Positions 1-43,899 of a stretch of 64,000 nt of DNA are shown in pieces. Numbering within the stretch: position 1 is the first letter of the stretch; every line of letters begins with the position of its first letter. The notes below the pieces were generated by a model. The model saw nothing but the letters and a program-made list of their open reading frames with translations, made no database searches and had not been told where the DNA came from. The DNA comes from Gigantopelta aegis (lineage: Eukaryota > Mollusca > Gastropoda > Neomphalida > Peltospiridae). The position numbers and the translations under genes are program-made. The stretch lies in assembly GCF_016097555.1 (NCBI RefSeq), contig NC_054699.1:2707793-2771792 (forward strand), in the 5' to 3' direction.

Positions 1-282
1 TGACGCGATAAGGAAATTTGGTTCAGTAATCGGTGGGGTTTAAAATGTGTGCGCGATTATAGACATGTACCGCACCCTTTATGCAATGAAGAAAAAAAAA
101 ACCAAGGTGTGGCACAAACCATTTTAAAGCTGGCTTAAACGCTGGTACACGCTCATGGGCCATTGGAAGACTTATCACAGGATGAACACCATTCCATACT
201 TATAAATACCTCTCCACCTTTATTCCGCAACTCTGTGGAGGTGGTACCGGCGAACGGCGTGTCTGAGGTTTACAACAAGAAG

Positions 283-593
283 AAGGAAATGTTTTATTTA
301 ACGACGCACTCAACACATTTTATTTATGGTTATATGGCGTCAGACATATGGTTAAGGACCACACAGATATTGAGAGAGGAAACCCGCTGTCGCCACTTCA
401 TGTGCTACTCCTTTAGATTAGCAAGAAGGGATCTTTTATATGCACCAGGGTAGTACATACCACGACCTTTGCTATACCAGTCGTGGTGCACTGGTTGGAA
501 CGAGAAATAGCCCAATGGGTCCACTGACGGGGATCGATCCCACACCGACCGTGCATCGAGCGAGCGCTGTACCACCGCGCTACGTCCCGCCCC
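283..593 (-). mobile_element. tRNA-derived SINE, head type A, near full length
   Basis: Read on the minus strand it starts with a tRNA-like head (GGGACGTAGCGCGGTGGT, then a B-box-like GGGATCGATCC), passes through the common body (GGATCTTTTATATGC seen from the plus side) and ends with the TAAATAAAACATTTCC tail. It matches the copies at 3.5, 5.8, 16.5, 36.9 and 37.5 kb. The family is assigned by comparison inside this window only; I give no database name. Confidence 0.85.
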
Positions 594-2081
594 TGATTGA
601 GGATAGGTCCACATAAATAGGTTAAATAGCCTACGCTACGAAAGAATAATGAGTTGCATCCAGCATGTTAGTGAGGCACGCACTCAATAGGTCGATTAAA
701 CAAAATAATAAATAAACGTTTTGCAAAAAAAAAAAAAAAAAAAAAAAGAAAGAAAGGAAGAAAAAAGAAAGAAGAAAAGGCTAATTTATCGTCAACGTCC
801 CTAACTGTGTTATGCTTCCAATTCCGTTCACTTTGTTTTCTCGTGCACGGTTCGCGCAATCAATATCCAATTTGTTGTCATCGGCATGTCGTTCATTTAT
901 GAGGTTTTTCTTCACAGTTCACGAACATTTTCATAAATAATAAAGTTCAGAAAAGTAAGTAATTAAATACAAAACTTTACAAACCCCTGAAACCATTAAT
1001 TTTACTAAGTCGTTTTTGTTTATTCCTTAAAATTACCGATATCGGGTCCACATGATTCGTATAAATTGACTTGAAATGGAGAAAGATGAATTAACATTTA
1101 GTGTGTGTCACATATCCTCACACGTGCCATATCAACAAGGTCAAAGCATTTAATTTTTACGATTTTTAAGACCCCTGTTGTTAGAATTTTTCAATTATTA
1201 TATTCGATCTGCAAAAGGTATGCTACATTTTTGTGCCTCTATTGTACTGAACAGTATTCATAATCCATTCATAACAACTGTAAATAATTTTGAGTATATA
1301 AATTGTGTTAATTAAGAATCAATTCATTAAACAAAATTACATTTTACAAACTATTCACTGGTATAAACGTAATGCCTATCAGTATTGACATCAAGTGTTA
1401 TTCATGTGTGTTAATAAAACGCGGACCGGACCAGAACGCTTGACAAATTGAATTTTTCCTTTTTAAAAAATATTAGGCCCTAATCTAAGTCAACAGTGCA
1501 TAGTTAAGAAAGATATATTTTTTCATTTAGTGGCTTTAAAAATGGAAAATGACTAAAAGCACATGCGCGTTACCATACATTTGCAAACGCATGCGCCTGA
1601 ACGCATTTAGAAACGTCGCACTCTTTCCTGTTTACTGGAGGGTGTTTCACTTTTGTTTACTAGAATGGATTTGTTTTACATCCAAATTATTGATTTTTTT
1701 ACGTTAATTGATTACAATCTATTTTGTTTAACGTATTGTAGCTGAAAACTGTAGAATAATATTTCCGTAAATATCGTATTCGTGTTTTTGTCGTTAGTTG
1801 AACGCACTTTGGGACGTCGATGGTACACCTAGAAAAGATAAAGCTACTTTAATCCCCCCCCCCCTCCCCCGCCTCCAGTTTATTTACGAAACGTAAGTGA
1901 GATAATAATAATTTTATATCATGCTATAGGCTATTAAAATATAATTCGAAACTTTCAAAAACACATTTCATTATGTCAATTGATATTAAACATATGTTGT
2001 TATTAAATATAGGTCAATATAAATAAAGAAGGCAGAAAATACGTGAATTATTATGTGCTAGCTTTACATCAGAATCATAAC
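594..2081 (+). promoter_or_regulatory. Upstream region and presumed promoter/5' UTR of ATG16
   Basis: No coding signal is visible here. A poly-A run lies near 725-747 and a C run near 1,854-1,864. Around 1,560-1,600 there are two GCATGCGC/CATGCGCG half-sites resembling NRF1-type motifs, which would suit a housekeeping autophagy gene. A good donor-like AC|GTAAGTGAG at 1,893 could end a non-coding 5' UTR exon, with possible acceptors between 1,920 and 2,020. No TATA box is obvious. All promoter statements are inference from motifs. Confidence 0.3.
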
Positions 2082-34383
<32,302 letters not shown>

Positions 34384-34700
34384 AGCGTGCAATGCATACT
34401 GCGACTGTGATATTCTTGATGCTGATTGGCTGGCAGCTCGCTGACAAACTGACTAATAGAACTCCAGGGAAATCTCCTTCTCTGTGGGTGCATGCACACA
34501 CATGATAACATTAAACCACCCAGTTATTGACAGTGATGGATGTATATTTTTTTCTACTACGATTTCACTACCACCAGAATTATGTTCCAGTATTGCATGC
34601 ATAGCGGGTGTCGAAATAGGTGAAGAATAACTGTTAAGTAAGGAGGACGTTACCATCTGTTAATAAAGTAGAGAATAAAACCCAGATTTCCGAAACTATC
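34384..34700 (+). terminator. ATG16 3' UTR with two poly(A) signals
   Basis: AATAAA at 34,662-34,667 and again at 34,674-34,679, about 280 nt after the stop. Cleavage would be expected near 34,690-34,710. No SINE interrupts the UTR. Confidence 0.65.
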
Positions 34701-35014
34701 ATAGCGCTATGATATCATAAAACTGTTGTAGGCTATGGCATGACTACTAATGACGTCATAGCTTAAGATGATTTTACAATATCGTAGCGCAGAGATAGCT
34801 TCGAAAATCTGTAGCCAGTACTTCATTATTGACAAAATTCACCAGTGAACAGTGTTTTGAGCATTATTTGCTTCCTATGTTTTTTTGTTTCAGTATGAAA
34901 TAACAGCAATTTGTTCCTCACTTTCACATTTTATAACTTCAAAATACCGTAGTATTGCCTGGTTTAAAAAACCCCACCAAAACATGACTTGAAATGTAGA
35001 TTTACTAGATAAAT

Positions 35015-35340
35015 TAGTCTCCATGAGTACTCGAGTACTCGGGCACGGACCAGGTCCAGCCAGACTCGACGAGTACCCACGCGAGATGAAGACTCAGTTC
35101 ATTGTGTTGACTGCATTGAGCCATATGCTTTCACTGCTTACATTATAGAGCTATGAGACATGGAGGGAAAACAAAAAGTTAATGTGTAGAATTCAATACA
35201 ATGGCATCATTTGGCATCCATGTTCAGCGCTGGAATTAAGATGCATAATGCTATTTTACTTTATTCCTTAGTCTATCATATAGTGTACGTGTTGGGTACT
35301 CGGGTCTGGGTCAAGTATGACCCTCGAGTACTCGAGTCCA
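35015..35340. mobile_element. Possible inverted-repeat element with GAGTACTCGAGTA ends
   Basis: ATGAGTACTCGAGTACTCGG at the left is mirrored by CCTCGAGTACTCGAGTCC at the right, with GGACCAGGTCC/GGGTCTGGGTC nearby. Because GAGTACTC is itself palindromic, the pairing is only suggestive. Confidence 0.35.
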
Positions 35341-35896
35341 GTATTTTGGACTTGTGGAGGTTATAGTAAATAAGACATATTTCAAAAATGATTAGTTTAA
35401 CGAGAGGAGTGATACAAAGCAATAACAAACTTGAAAAATAAAAGGGACATTGATACCATTGTTATGTACTGGTATGTCTGCTAAGGGATTTAATAATAAA
35501 AAATAATGACAATAGTAAATTTGATAACTTGTCATAACCTTCAGCTTTCTGTTCATGAAATACCAGAAACTGTTATTTTTCTGTGTCTGCTTCCAGATAG
35601 AGGCGTTGTTTTGTAAGGAAGGGTACAAAATGTTGGCCCTTCAACAATTATGTTACACAATTTTTTTTCTTTCTAATACACCCTACTTTCCCCTCGTATA
35701 ACAGTCAGTATAGCTATGGTCACTCCCCCCTATAAAACACTCATCACACGCACACACACGCACGCACACATACAATTTCCCTGTTATATTGATGTAATTT
35801 GGCCAATATTATTAGATTTCCTGCGTGTTTGGTTTGGCAAAGCAATCGTCTGTTAAAGAACTAATTAAACTTTGTTTGCATTAAAGAAATGTTTAA

Positions 35897-36278
35897 AGGG
35901 ACAGACCCTAGTTTCAACCCGTGAAAATTAACACTAAATTTATTTAATCCACAAACCTGTAACACATTTTTATAAAGTTACAATTGACTGAAATACGAGT
36001 CTGTGACTTTGAAATGGTGACATACCCTCTATTTTAGACTAAAACTTGACTCCATAACTGTTACTTCTCAGATGCACATGCGTTTTTAAAAATATGATAA
36101 ATATATTTTGTGATATTAAAAACACCAGGAAGACCAAAAACACTTTGAATGTACGGAAATTGATAATCTAAACCATAAAATCTAAGTAAAAATCTAAGTA
36201 AAGTATGATTTCAGTTATCAAAAACGGCTATAATAGTAAAAAATATGCCTTAGTGTTTGAAAACTAGGGTATGTCCCT
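35897..36278. mobile_element. piggyBac-like MITE, 382 bp, uninterrupted copy
   Basis: TTAA on both sides (35,893-35,896 and 36,279-36,282); ends AGGGACAGACCCTAGTTT and AAACTAGGGTATGTCCCT. The interior matches 17,882-18,237 (GGATGACCAGAAACACTT vs GGAAGACCAAAAACACTT). Confidence 0.75.
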
Positions 36279-36508
36279 TTAATTATTTTAATAAATATGG
36301 TCATTTGATCGTATAAGTATTACTTCTTCAATGGCTGCAGTGATCAGGGTTTTAGATCGCACTGAAGTCAACGTGATAAATACTTGCGCCCAAAATAACA
36401 AGCCCAAATTAAGTACAAAGATGCTAACCTCAACATTTCACCTCTAAATCCATGGAATGTTAAGATTTAATTAAATTAAAATAATGTGAAATGCATTTGT
36501 GAATATCT

Positions 36509-36895
36509 ACTGGCCTCTGTGGCATTGTGGTTAGGCTATCGGTCTACAGGCTGGTAGGTACTGGGTTCGGATCCCAGTCGAGGCATGGGATTTTTAATCC
36601 AGATACCGACTCTAAACCCTGAGTAAGTGCTCCGCAAGGCTCAATGGGTAGGTGTAAACCAGTTGCACCGACAGTGATCCATAACTAGTTCAACAAAGGC
36701 CATGGTTTGTGCTATCCTGCCTGTGGGAAGCGCAAATAAAAGATCCCTTGCTGCCTGTCGTAAAAGAGTGGCCTATGTGGCGACAGCGGGTTTCCTCTAA
36801 AAGACCGTGTCAGAATGACCATGTTTGACGTCCAATAGCCGATGATAAGATAAAAAATGAATGTGCTCTAGTGGCATCGTTAAATAAAACAAACA
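36509..36895 (+). mobile_element. SINE, head type B
   Basis: GCATTGTGGTTAGGCTATCGG (A-box region), GGGTTCGGATCCCAG (B-box), shared body and TAAATAAAACAAAC tail. Full length, close to the 8.4 kb copy. Confidence 0.88.
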
Positions 36896-36932
36896 TAACC
36901 TTTCTGTGTGAATATCTACAACTCTTTACTGG

Positions 36933-37258
36933 CTAGGGGCAGCATGTAGCCCAGTGCTAAAGTGCTTGCTCAATGCGCGGTCAGTCTAGGATCGATCCCC
37001 GTCAGTGGGACCATTGGACTATTTCTCGTTCCAGCCAGTGCACCACGACTGGTATATCAAAGGCCGTGGTATGTACTACCCCGTCTGTGGGATGGTGCAT
37101 ATAAAAGATCTCTTGCTGCTAATCGAAAAGAGTAGCCCATGAAACGGCAACAGCGGGTTTCTTCTGTCAATATCTGTGTGGTCCTTAACCATATATCTGA
37201 CGCCATATAACCGTAAATAAAATGTGTTGGGTGCTGTCGTTAAATAAAACATTTCCTT
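36933..37258 (+). mobile_element. SINE, head type A, full length
   Basis: GGGGCAGCATGTAGCCCAGTG to TAAATAAAACATTTCCTT. One of the least decayed copies in the window. Confidence 0.88.
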
Positions 37259-37323
37259 CCTCCCTTTACCGGCTATTATTGACGTTACCTTGGTGTGCTG
37301 CGACCATTAGTGACATGTAAAGC

Positions 37324-37436
37324 CCAGGGCCCCGTTCCACGAAGCAATCTTAGCCCTAAGATTACCGTAACTGCACACCTAACATATACATTTAAGGTAA
37401 TCTTAGCGCTAAGATCGCTTTGTGGAACGGGCCCCT
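37324..37436. mobile_element. Foldback MITE, about 113 bp
   Basis: CCCGTTCCACGAAGCAATCTT at the left pairs with GATCGCTTTGTGGAACGGG at the right, and the inner AGATTACC/GGTAATCTT also pair. Almost the entire element is hairpin. Confidence 0.7.
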
Positions 37437-37491
37437 GGTGATGTCATAAGGCTTCAACCGCAGTGTTTAGCTCAGAGTCCTAAATCAAGGA

Positions 37492-37803
37492 ACGAAGGAA
37501 ATGTTTTATTTAACAACACACTCAACACATTTGATTTACGGTTATATGGCGTCAGACATATGGTTAAGGATCACACAGATATTGAGAGAGGAAACCCGCT
37601 GAGCTACTCTTTTTCGATTAGCAGCCAGAGATCTTTTATATGCACCATCCTAGAAACAGGATAGTACATACCACGGCCTTTGTTATACCAGTTGTGGAGC
37701 ACTGGCGGGAACGTAAAATAGACCAATGGGTCCACTGACGGGGATCGATCCTAGGCCGACAGCACACCAAGTGAATGCTTTACCACTGGGCTATGTCTCA
37801 CCC
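37492..37803 (-). mobile_element. SINE, head type A, minus orientation
   Basis: From the plus side: GAAGGAAATGTTTTATTTAAC tail to TACCACTGGGCTATGTCTCA head. Full length with small gaps. Confidence 0.87.
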
Positions 37804-37859
37804 CCACTCCTAGATCAAGGAAACTTGGTTTATACCGGCTCGTGTAGATATTAATTTCA

Positions 37860-38796
37860 AAGCATGTTTGCCAAAATGTTTATTAATTTACTTTATTTAT
37901 TTAAAATATATCACAAGTTTTGTTTGTAAAATTAATTTAAAATTTAAAATTAATTACAAATTGTTTTAATTTACATTGAAATGAATGTCCATGGCTGCAA
38001 CTATGAGTGGCAACAAATCAGTTTGTGGTGGATGATGTATTTAATTCTACAGAACTCTGGTTTAAGTAACCTTACCCAGATTGGTTGGCACACTGTGTAT
38101 TGAGCAAGGTAAGTGTTGTGCAAATAAATGCTTAATATGCAATATATGTATCTTACTTTTTTTTCTTCTTTTTTTATACATCAGTCTAATCGATTTCCAT
38201 CGTGTAGTTTTTCATTGGTTGTATGGCACGCGGGTATGATCGTGCTCGTACAGCGCACATAATTTCAATCTGACGAGTGTGAAAAACAGCACACGTTACA
38301 CTCACAAACCTCGCACGTAAAATAGATGGGTATATTTATTTCCACTGTTTACAAAAATCAACAGTTTTCATAGCTCATTTAGCTGATAGGAAGGCCATTT
38401 TAGTAAAACAATAAAAATGTAAAACATGGCAGTGACTTCCATGCAGTCGTTAAACTGGTATTTCTCTTTGTTGAACAAATCGGGGAAATACTGGTTTAAT
38501 AGACAAATTTTGTAGACGTACCAGTTAAAATCCAATCGGAGCTACGCTGCCTATTTTATTTATTTTGGAGATTGATTTTTCACTCGCCTTAGCATATTGA
38601 GGTGTGCGATTTTCCACTCACCTACAATTTTAAAAAACCAAGGATTGGTGACCTGGTCATCACCTAGTAGCAGCCAGTCGTATGTCTTGAAGTTGTTAAA
38701 ACACGTACATGTGTTAACAACCATGTGTAATCAAAAATAATGCATGGTGTTCTAAAATGTATAGTTATGCAATATATACAAGAGGTTGAAACTAGT
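37860..38796 (+). other. Intergenic AT-rich stretch
   Basis: No gene, array or repeat family that I can name; only simple T-rich runs near 38,160-38,175. Confidence 0.5.
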
Positions 38797-38878
38797 GCAG
38801 GCAATCTGATTAAAATTCGCTCTACTGGTCCAGTAATTAACCAGTGGAGCTAATTTTAATTAAATTGTAGTGCAGGGT
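38797..38878. mobile_element. Short foldback repeat
   Basis: TAAAATTCGCTCTACTGGT is inverted as ACCAGTGGAGCTAATTTTA across a 12 bp loop; AATCTGATT/AATTAAATTGTAG also roughly pair. Confidence 0.5.
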
Positions 38879-39138
38879 ACCTTCAAATGAGAACTACTAT
38901 TTCAGTAGTAATAAACATTGCTAATAAAACATTTATCAAATCTCTTAAATAGTATGTGATCCCCTATTTTTTATTATTATTATTATTATTTTTATTTTTG
39001 CAGGTAGATTAAATGTAAGGTGTCCCACTATTTATTGGTGCCCTGCCTGGGTGTGTTGAAACACTGCTTGTATCGGTTTTATTAATAAACATGAACATTA
39101 TCGACAATCGGAATTGACCTGGTGTATGGAACCTTCAA

Positions 39139-39232
39139 CGAAACGTATTTTGGTTGACGACACCATTAGAGCACATTAATTAATCCTCGGCTATTTGATC
39201 TCGAACATTTTGGTACTTGTGACACATAGTTA
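39139..39232 (-). mobile_element. SINE tail fragment
   Basis: GGTTGACGACACCATTAGAGC to CATTTTGGTACTTGTG, inverted tail and late body. The following 39,240-39,900 holds no recognisable feature apart from AT-rich sequence. Confidence 0.55.
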
Positions 39233-39900
39233 TGATAGTAATAATTTGTCCTTTGCAAGGAACAGTTTTCTAACCTGAGCTAACCGAAAGTCGGTTCACA
39301 TAAATTTTTAACTAGATAACCGATTATCCATGAATAAAGTTCTGCTGATCCTTAAAGGGATAGTCAAGAGTCATTGTAAACTGTTCCTTTCTAATCTTTA
39401 ATATATACATAGCAATGAAATATATAGATCTACGGAAACCATAAAAGTCATATCCGGTGAAAAAGTCATATTTTTACTGTATTTTAGCTACAGTGAAAAT
39501 ATAGAAATCGTATTTACTTTTTTGTAAAAGTGCATGATTAAATTATCCCCGTTTGTATCGTTTCTTCGTAATTTAAATTTGATTATTACCAATGCATCTG
39601 ATCGTATTTGAAAAATAAAAAAAATGTAATTTAACAACTGTACCTAAGGATACGAAGTGCAATTACGATAAAATATCTAAAACTAATTGAATACGAAGTT
39701 AAATAATGATGACACAATGTAGTGTCATTGAGTGTAAGTGTAAGAATTTAACGGCATTCCGACTCGTTTTGTTTTTGTGGGAGTTTTCGGAGGAACGCTT
39801 TGTCAGGTATGTTTGCACCGCAGTATTATTAAATAAATGTTAATAAAGATAAATTTTATTCAAATTTCTTTTTAAAAGTGTATGGTCAAGTAAATTTTCT

Positions 39901-39920
39901 GGGGGGGGGGGGGGGGGGGG
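39901..39920 (+). repeat. Poly-G run
   Basis: About 20 consecutive G. A similar run is at 42,361-42,380. Confidence 0.9.
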
Positions 39921-40032
39921 GTATAATTTATATCATCCTAATGTTTATAACAGTTCGAATTAATTTGATTTCCTAATTAATTTTTTGTATGTATAAAATT
40001 ATTGAGAGGTAAAATCCAGAATGGACTGTTAT

Positions 40033-40291
40033 TCATTCATTTCAACTTATTTCCGTGCTTATAGCCAATTACGTTTCAAGCACGCTGTCATGGGCACACA
40101 CTTCAGCTATCTGGTCTGTCTTTCCAGGACAGTGGGTTAGTTGTTAGTGAGAGAAGAGGGTGTAGTGGTCTTGCACCTACCCATTGAGTCGTTAAAGCTC
40201 GATATGGGTGGGAGCCGGTACCCGGCTGCGAACCCTGTACCTACCAGCCTTGTGTACGATGGCTTAACCACTACAGGACCGAGGCCGGTTA
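40033..40291 (-). mobile_element. SINE, head type D
   Basis: On the minus strand: tRNA-like head CCTCGGTCCTGTAGTGGTTA and GGGTTCGCAGCCGGG, then GACTCAATGGGTAGGTG, then CACTGTCCTGGA-containing tail region toward AATGAATGAATAA. It lacks the common CATATAAAAGATCCC body. Confidence 0.72.
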
Positions 40292-40559
40292 AAACACTGA
40301 CGACCAGAAATATATTGAATATAGATATAGTGATATTCATCTCGTGCTAAAACTCGAATGTCCCTGCAACAAACACCCCAAGGAAAACGCTGTCGTATTG
40401 AAAAAAAGAAGTTATTTCCCGACACTGAACAGTTAATTCTGAAAAGATGTCAATGTAGGGGCAATTTGCAAATATCCGAAGAGGTATGTTTGAGGCAAAC
40501 TAGTTCCACAAGTATAAAATCTAAACGACAAACCCATATTCCCTGGTCAATATCGTAAC

Positions 40560-40870
40560 AGCACAGACAAGAGTCGAAAGACGTTGGACAAAGTCGTGAT
40601 TGCTTCCATAATCCACTATCAAGTGTTTGTCCTTGGGAGGACTGCCACTCCCTAGGAAATCCATAACTGGATGTGTGTTTTTTATCAGGAACAGGAACAG
40701 GACATGGTTTAACGTGTACATTCAGAGCAAGTTGTTGTAGCACACGCCTATCATGGGCACGGGTGCCGCCTCGGTCGGCTCCCCTATCCATGACAGGGAA
40801 GGTGGGGGAGGTAGGAGAGAGGACCGCCTGCGCTGACTGACGCAAGGGAGCGCCAGCCGCCCGTTTGATC
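40560..40870 (-). repeat. Dispersed repeat with AAAGTCGTGATTGCTTCC
   Basis: AAAGTCGTGATTGCTTCCAT and GGGAGGACTGCCACTCCC blocks recur at 58.4-58.6 kb; the related TAGGAGGACTACCACTC occurs at 52.95 kb. Non-coding; strand not established by content. Confidence 0.5.
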
Positions 40871-41081
40871 GGTAGCAGGGTATGGTGGTGCTATGGAATT
40901 TGAAATTTGGATGATGGCCAAAAATATGCCAAAGGGAATGAGTGCGCATTTTTAAAGGAAGGAAATTAGGCGCATTTTTGAACGGTCGTTCTAAAAATGA
41001 AATAAGGGAGCTACGTATAGGTTTGGAATTGGTGCGTTATGTTTCATCCCTCCTGCACCGCCTATATACCTAACTAAGAGG

Positions 41082-41384
41082 GGCGGGATTTAGCTCAGTC
41101 GGTTGAGTGCTCGCTTGAGGTGCTTGCGTCGCAGAATCGAATCACCTCGGTGGATCCCTTCAGCTGATTGGGGGGTTTTCTCGTTCCAACCAGTGCACCA
41201 CAACTGGACAAAGGCCGTGGTATGTGTTTTTCTGTCTATGGGAAAGTGCATATAAAAGATCCCTTGCTGAATCAGAAACAAAAAATGTAGCGGGTTTCCT
41301 CTGATGACTACGAGTCAGAATTATCAATGATTAATTAATCGATGCGCTCTAGAGGTGTCGTTAAACAAAACAAACTTTAAACCT
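41082..41384 (+). mobile_element. SINE, head type E, intact copy
   Basis: GGCGGGATTTAGCTCAGTCGG (A-box region), CAGAATCGAATCACCTCGG (B-box region), common body and GTGTCGTTAAACAAAACAAA tail. This is the reference for the dismembered copy at 15.1-19.9 kb. Confidence 0.85.
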
Positions 41385-41949
41385 AACTAAGAAGTAAATG
41401 CAGTCACTTTAATTTGCTTCCGATAATGAAGATTTTTTTTTCGAGGTATCATCTATAGATGAGTCGTTTTAACTGACCAATATAGAATGTGGGAGTGGAA
41501 AAAAGTGCATGGGGTATGTGGGTGTGACATGGACTTATTGTCACCACCACCCCATCCCTCCATAAAGTATGTACAGATATTTTACCGCCCCTTCTATATG
41601 CCTTTCATAGTGGTGTATATACCCCGCCCCCGAATTCCAAAGTGCCCAGAATATCGAGTGTTTAACGTATACATATAATGACTTTATTTGTTGTTTGGTC
41701 AGCTCGCTGTTTCTGGTGATTCATTAAAAAACAAATCTCACGTTATAAAATTGGCAATTTATGCTGTCTGTTGATGTTCAGATTTCACTATAATATATAT
41801 CTTATTTTTAAAATGATGCATAATGCAAAACGGAATGTTACAAAAATGATATACCATTAAAAAGCTAGTCAGTATCTTCTGTACGTACTGAATTATTGTC
41901 GATTGGCCAACTATTGTCTTCTACCACAGCCCGTAGTCCTTTTCCCAGG

Positions 41950-42035
41950 ATGATCGAAATGACCAAATGTTTGATATCCAATAGCAGATAATTAATAAAT
42001 CAATGTGCTCTAGTGTGTCGTTAAACAAAACAAAC
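41950..42035 (+). mobile_element. SINE tail fragment
   Basis: ATGACCAAATGTTTGATATCC to GTGTCGTTAAACAAAACAAAC. Confidence 0.65.
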
Positions 42036-42360
42036 TACTATTTTCCAGGGTGAAGTACACATCTTTCAATCCTTTTTCCAAGATGAAATGTACTTCCCTA
42101 CTTCTATTACGTTTTGTTCTTCCAACATCTTGAGATTTCAATTTTAATTGACGTCTCTTTAAGACCAATTCATGGTTGAAGAACATTAGTAGGAAATATT
42201 TGAACTGTTGAGAGGAATATAGTTATCAAAGAAGTAAGGAAGTGCACTTTATTTTGAAAAAACAGACAGTTTTCTGTACGTTAAGTAGCATCTCAATGAT
42301 ATATACTGTTCAAAATAAGTACAGGATCATGAGCGTGTGCAGGAAATTGTGCAGTGGGAA

Positions 42361-42380
42361 GGGGGGGGGGGGGGGGGGGG
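42361..42380 (+). repeat. Poly-G run
   Basis: Twenty consecutive G after AAGG. Confidence 0.9.
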
Positions 42381-42597
42381 CGAAGGTCGGTACTTTGCAA
42401 ATGAACGTTTTAGAGGTGTTTTAATACTAGGCCAGAGGAGTTATAATACTAGCCCAAATAATATATTGAAAAAACAAAAAGCAAATTCGCTTCGACCCCG
42501 AAATATGACCCGTATACTTTAATGTGTCACAGTCAGTAATTGTGGGCTCGATACCGACGAACCCGAAATGTTAATGCCCGTCCGCGTTCAGAACGAC

Positions 42598-42857
42598 CAT
42601 TTCAACTTATTTTCGTGCTTATATTCAATTAAGGATCAAGCACGCTGTGCTAGGCACAGACCTCAGCTATCTGGGCTGTCTGTCCAGGACAGTGGGTTAG
42701 TTGTTAGTGGTTAGAGAGAGAGAGAAAGAGGAGGGTGTAGTGGTCTTACACCTACCCAATGAGTCGTTAAAACTCGCTCTGTGTTGGGCTGCGAACCCTG
42801 TACCTACCAGCCTTATGTACGATGGCTTAACCACTACACGACCGAGGCCGGTTAAGA
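42598..42857 (-). mobile_element. SINE, head type D
   Basis: Same layout as the 40.0 kb copy; the head reads GCCTCGGTCGTGTAGTGGTTA on the minus strand. Confidence 0.72.
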
Positions 42858-42924
42858 ACGATCAAGGGCCTCGACCCCGATTCAGGGTCGCCTTATAAGG
42901 ACATACACTTTATGAAACCGGAAC

Positions 42925-43310
42925 CAGTCAGTGAATCAAATCGCAAAGCACCTGCATGCTATAGCTAGAGTCCGAGTCACTGGTCGGACGATTCGGAACT
43001 GATTGCATAGTGGTCAACTTGAACATCGTGCCACCTTTGACAACTAGACACTTAGCTGTCAGACCCCAATGTTGTAACGTCATAAATAGGCTTCGAGCAA
43101 GGATACTAAGTCTATGATCGACGTGACCATGTTTGGAGACGTGATGGTGAATGGTATGCCGACGTCAAAGTTCGTCCACATGACCGATTTAAAGGTGGGT
43201 CAGCTTTGGTGTGGAGTGGCTCCACCGTATTTGTCAGGACCCAGCTACATATTGTTCACGAGAGGCTCACGAGAGGCTCACGGGAGGCACACGGGCCAAA
43301 ACTACCATCA
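42925..43310 (+). pseudogene. Tc1/mariner-family transposase relic
   Basis: Pieces in different frames match a Tc1-type transposase in the right order: QIAKHLH and VTGRTIRN (DNA-binding domain), VPPLTTRHLAVRPQCCNV (linker, family PLTxRHRxxRLxWxxxH), then VWRRDGEWYADVKVRPHDRF and KGGSALVWSG (catalytic core, family VWRRxGERYA...DRFGGGSVMVWGG). At least one stop, two frameshifts and a loss around the DES motif are evident, so it is dead. No TIRs were found; the GC-rich tail to 43,554 is unassigned. Confidence 0.75.
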
Positions 43311-43642
43311 CGGTGAGCCTCAACTCTCATCTCACCAGGTTAACAGAGTTAGGTCCAAAACACACCGAAGCTGGGTCTGGATATGGGAAGTTTGGTACCA
43401 ATTGAAAATGAAACGCCTTGAATTGAATGTGACAAAACACACTGCGTCTGTGCTAGCTACAGATCTGACAACAGACGTCATAGAACATGCGCTATATTTT
43501 CATACTGCCAGACTGACATCCTGTGCGAGCCACATTTTAATTGTGTTTGATTAAATAACAAGAAAGTATAATTATTATATTAAAAGTAAGATTGTTGGTG
43601 TTTATCGATTAAGGAGAAAATATTTGGTTAAATACGAACGCA

Positions 43643-43644
<2 letters not shown>

Positions 43645-43731
<87 letters not shown>

Positions 43732-43735
43732 CTTT
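43645..43735 (+). repeat. (AT)n then (AC)n microsatellite
   Basis: TATATA run of about 75 bp with an ATAATATA interruption, ending in ACACACAC. Confidence 0.95.
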
Positions 43736-43839
43736 ATGCATATAATTGTTTTATAAAACAATTTAGAATCAACTTTAGTCATATTAAAACAATTTCTACA
43801 AGCATGGAATATATATATATATGTTATATAAAGAAAAAG

Positions 43840-43897
43840 TCAGAAGCCTCCTTTAATTCAAATGTTCGCCTATTCAGGCTTCATCAGGGAAATCTGT
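43840..43897 (-). ncRNA. Hammerhead-like motif in the Penelope-like element
   Basis: The minus strand reads CTGATGA-AGCC-TGAATA-GGC-GAAC. CUGAUGA, a short helix II and GAA are hammerhead core parts, and hammerhead motifs are known in Penelope-like elements (general knowledge). The canonical GAAA is GAAC here and stems I/III are not clear, so it is probably inactive. Confidence 0.3.
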
Positions 43898-43899
43898 AC

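Noticed and set aside
40450-40845. 131-codon minus-strand ORF
   Set aside because: Covers a dispersed non-coding repeat also present at 58.4 kb, where the frame is not kept.
43114-43554. 146-codon ORF as a gene
   Set aside because: Its first part is the wrong frame of a Tc1-type transposase core; the remainder matches nothing I recognise and has no splice context.
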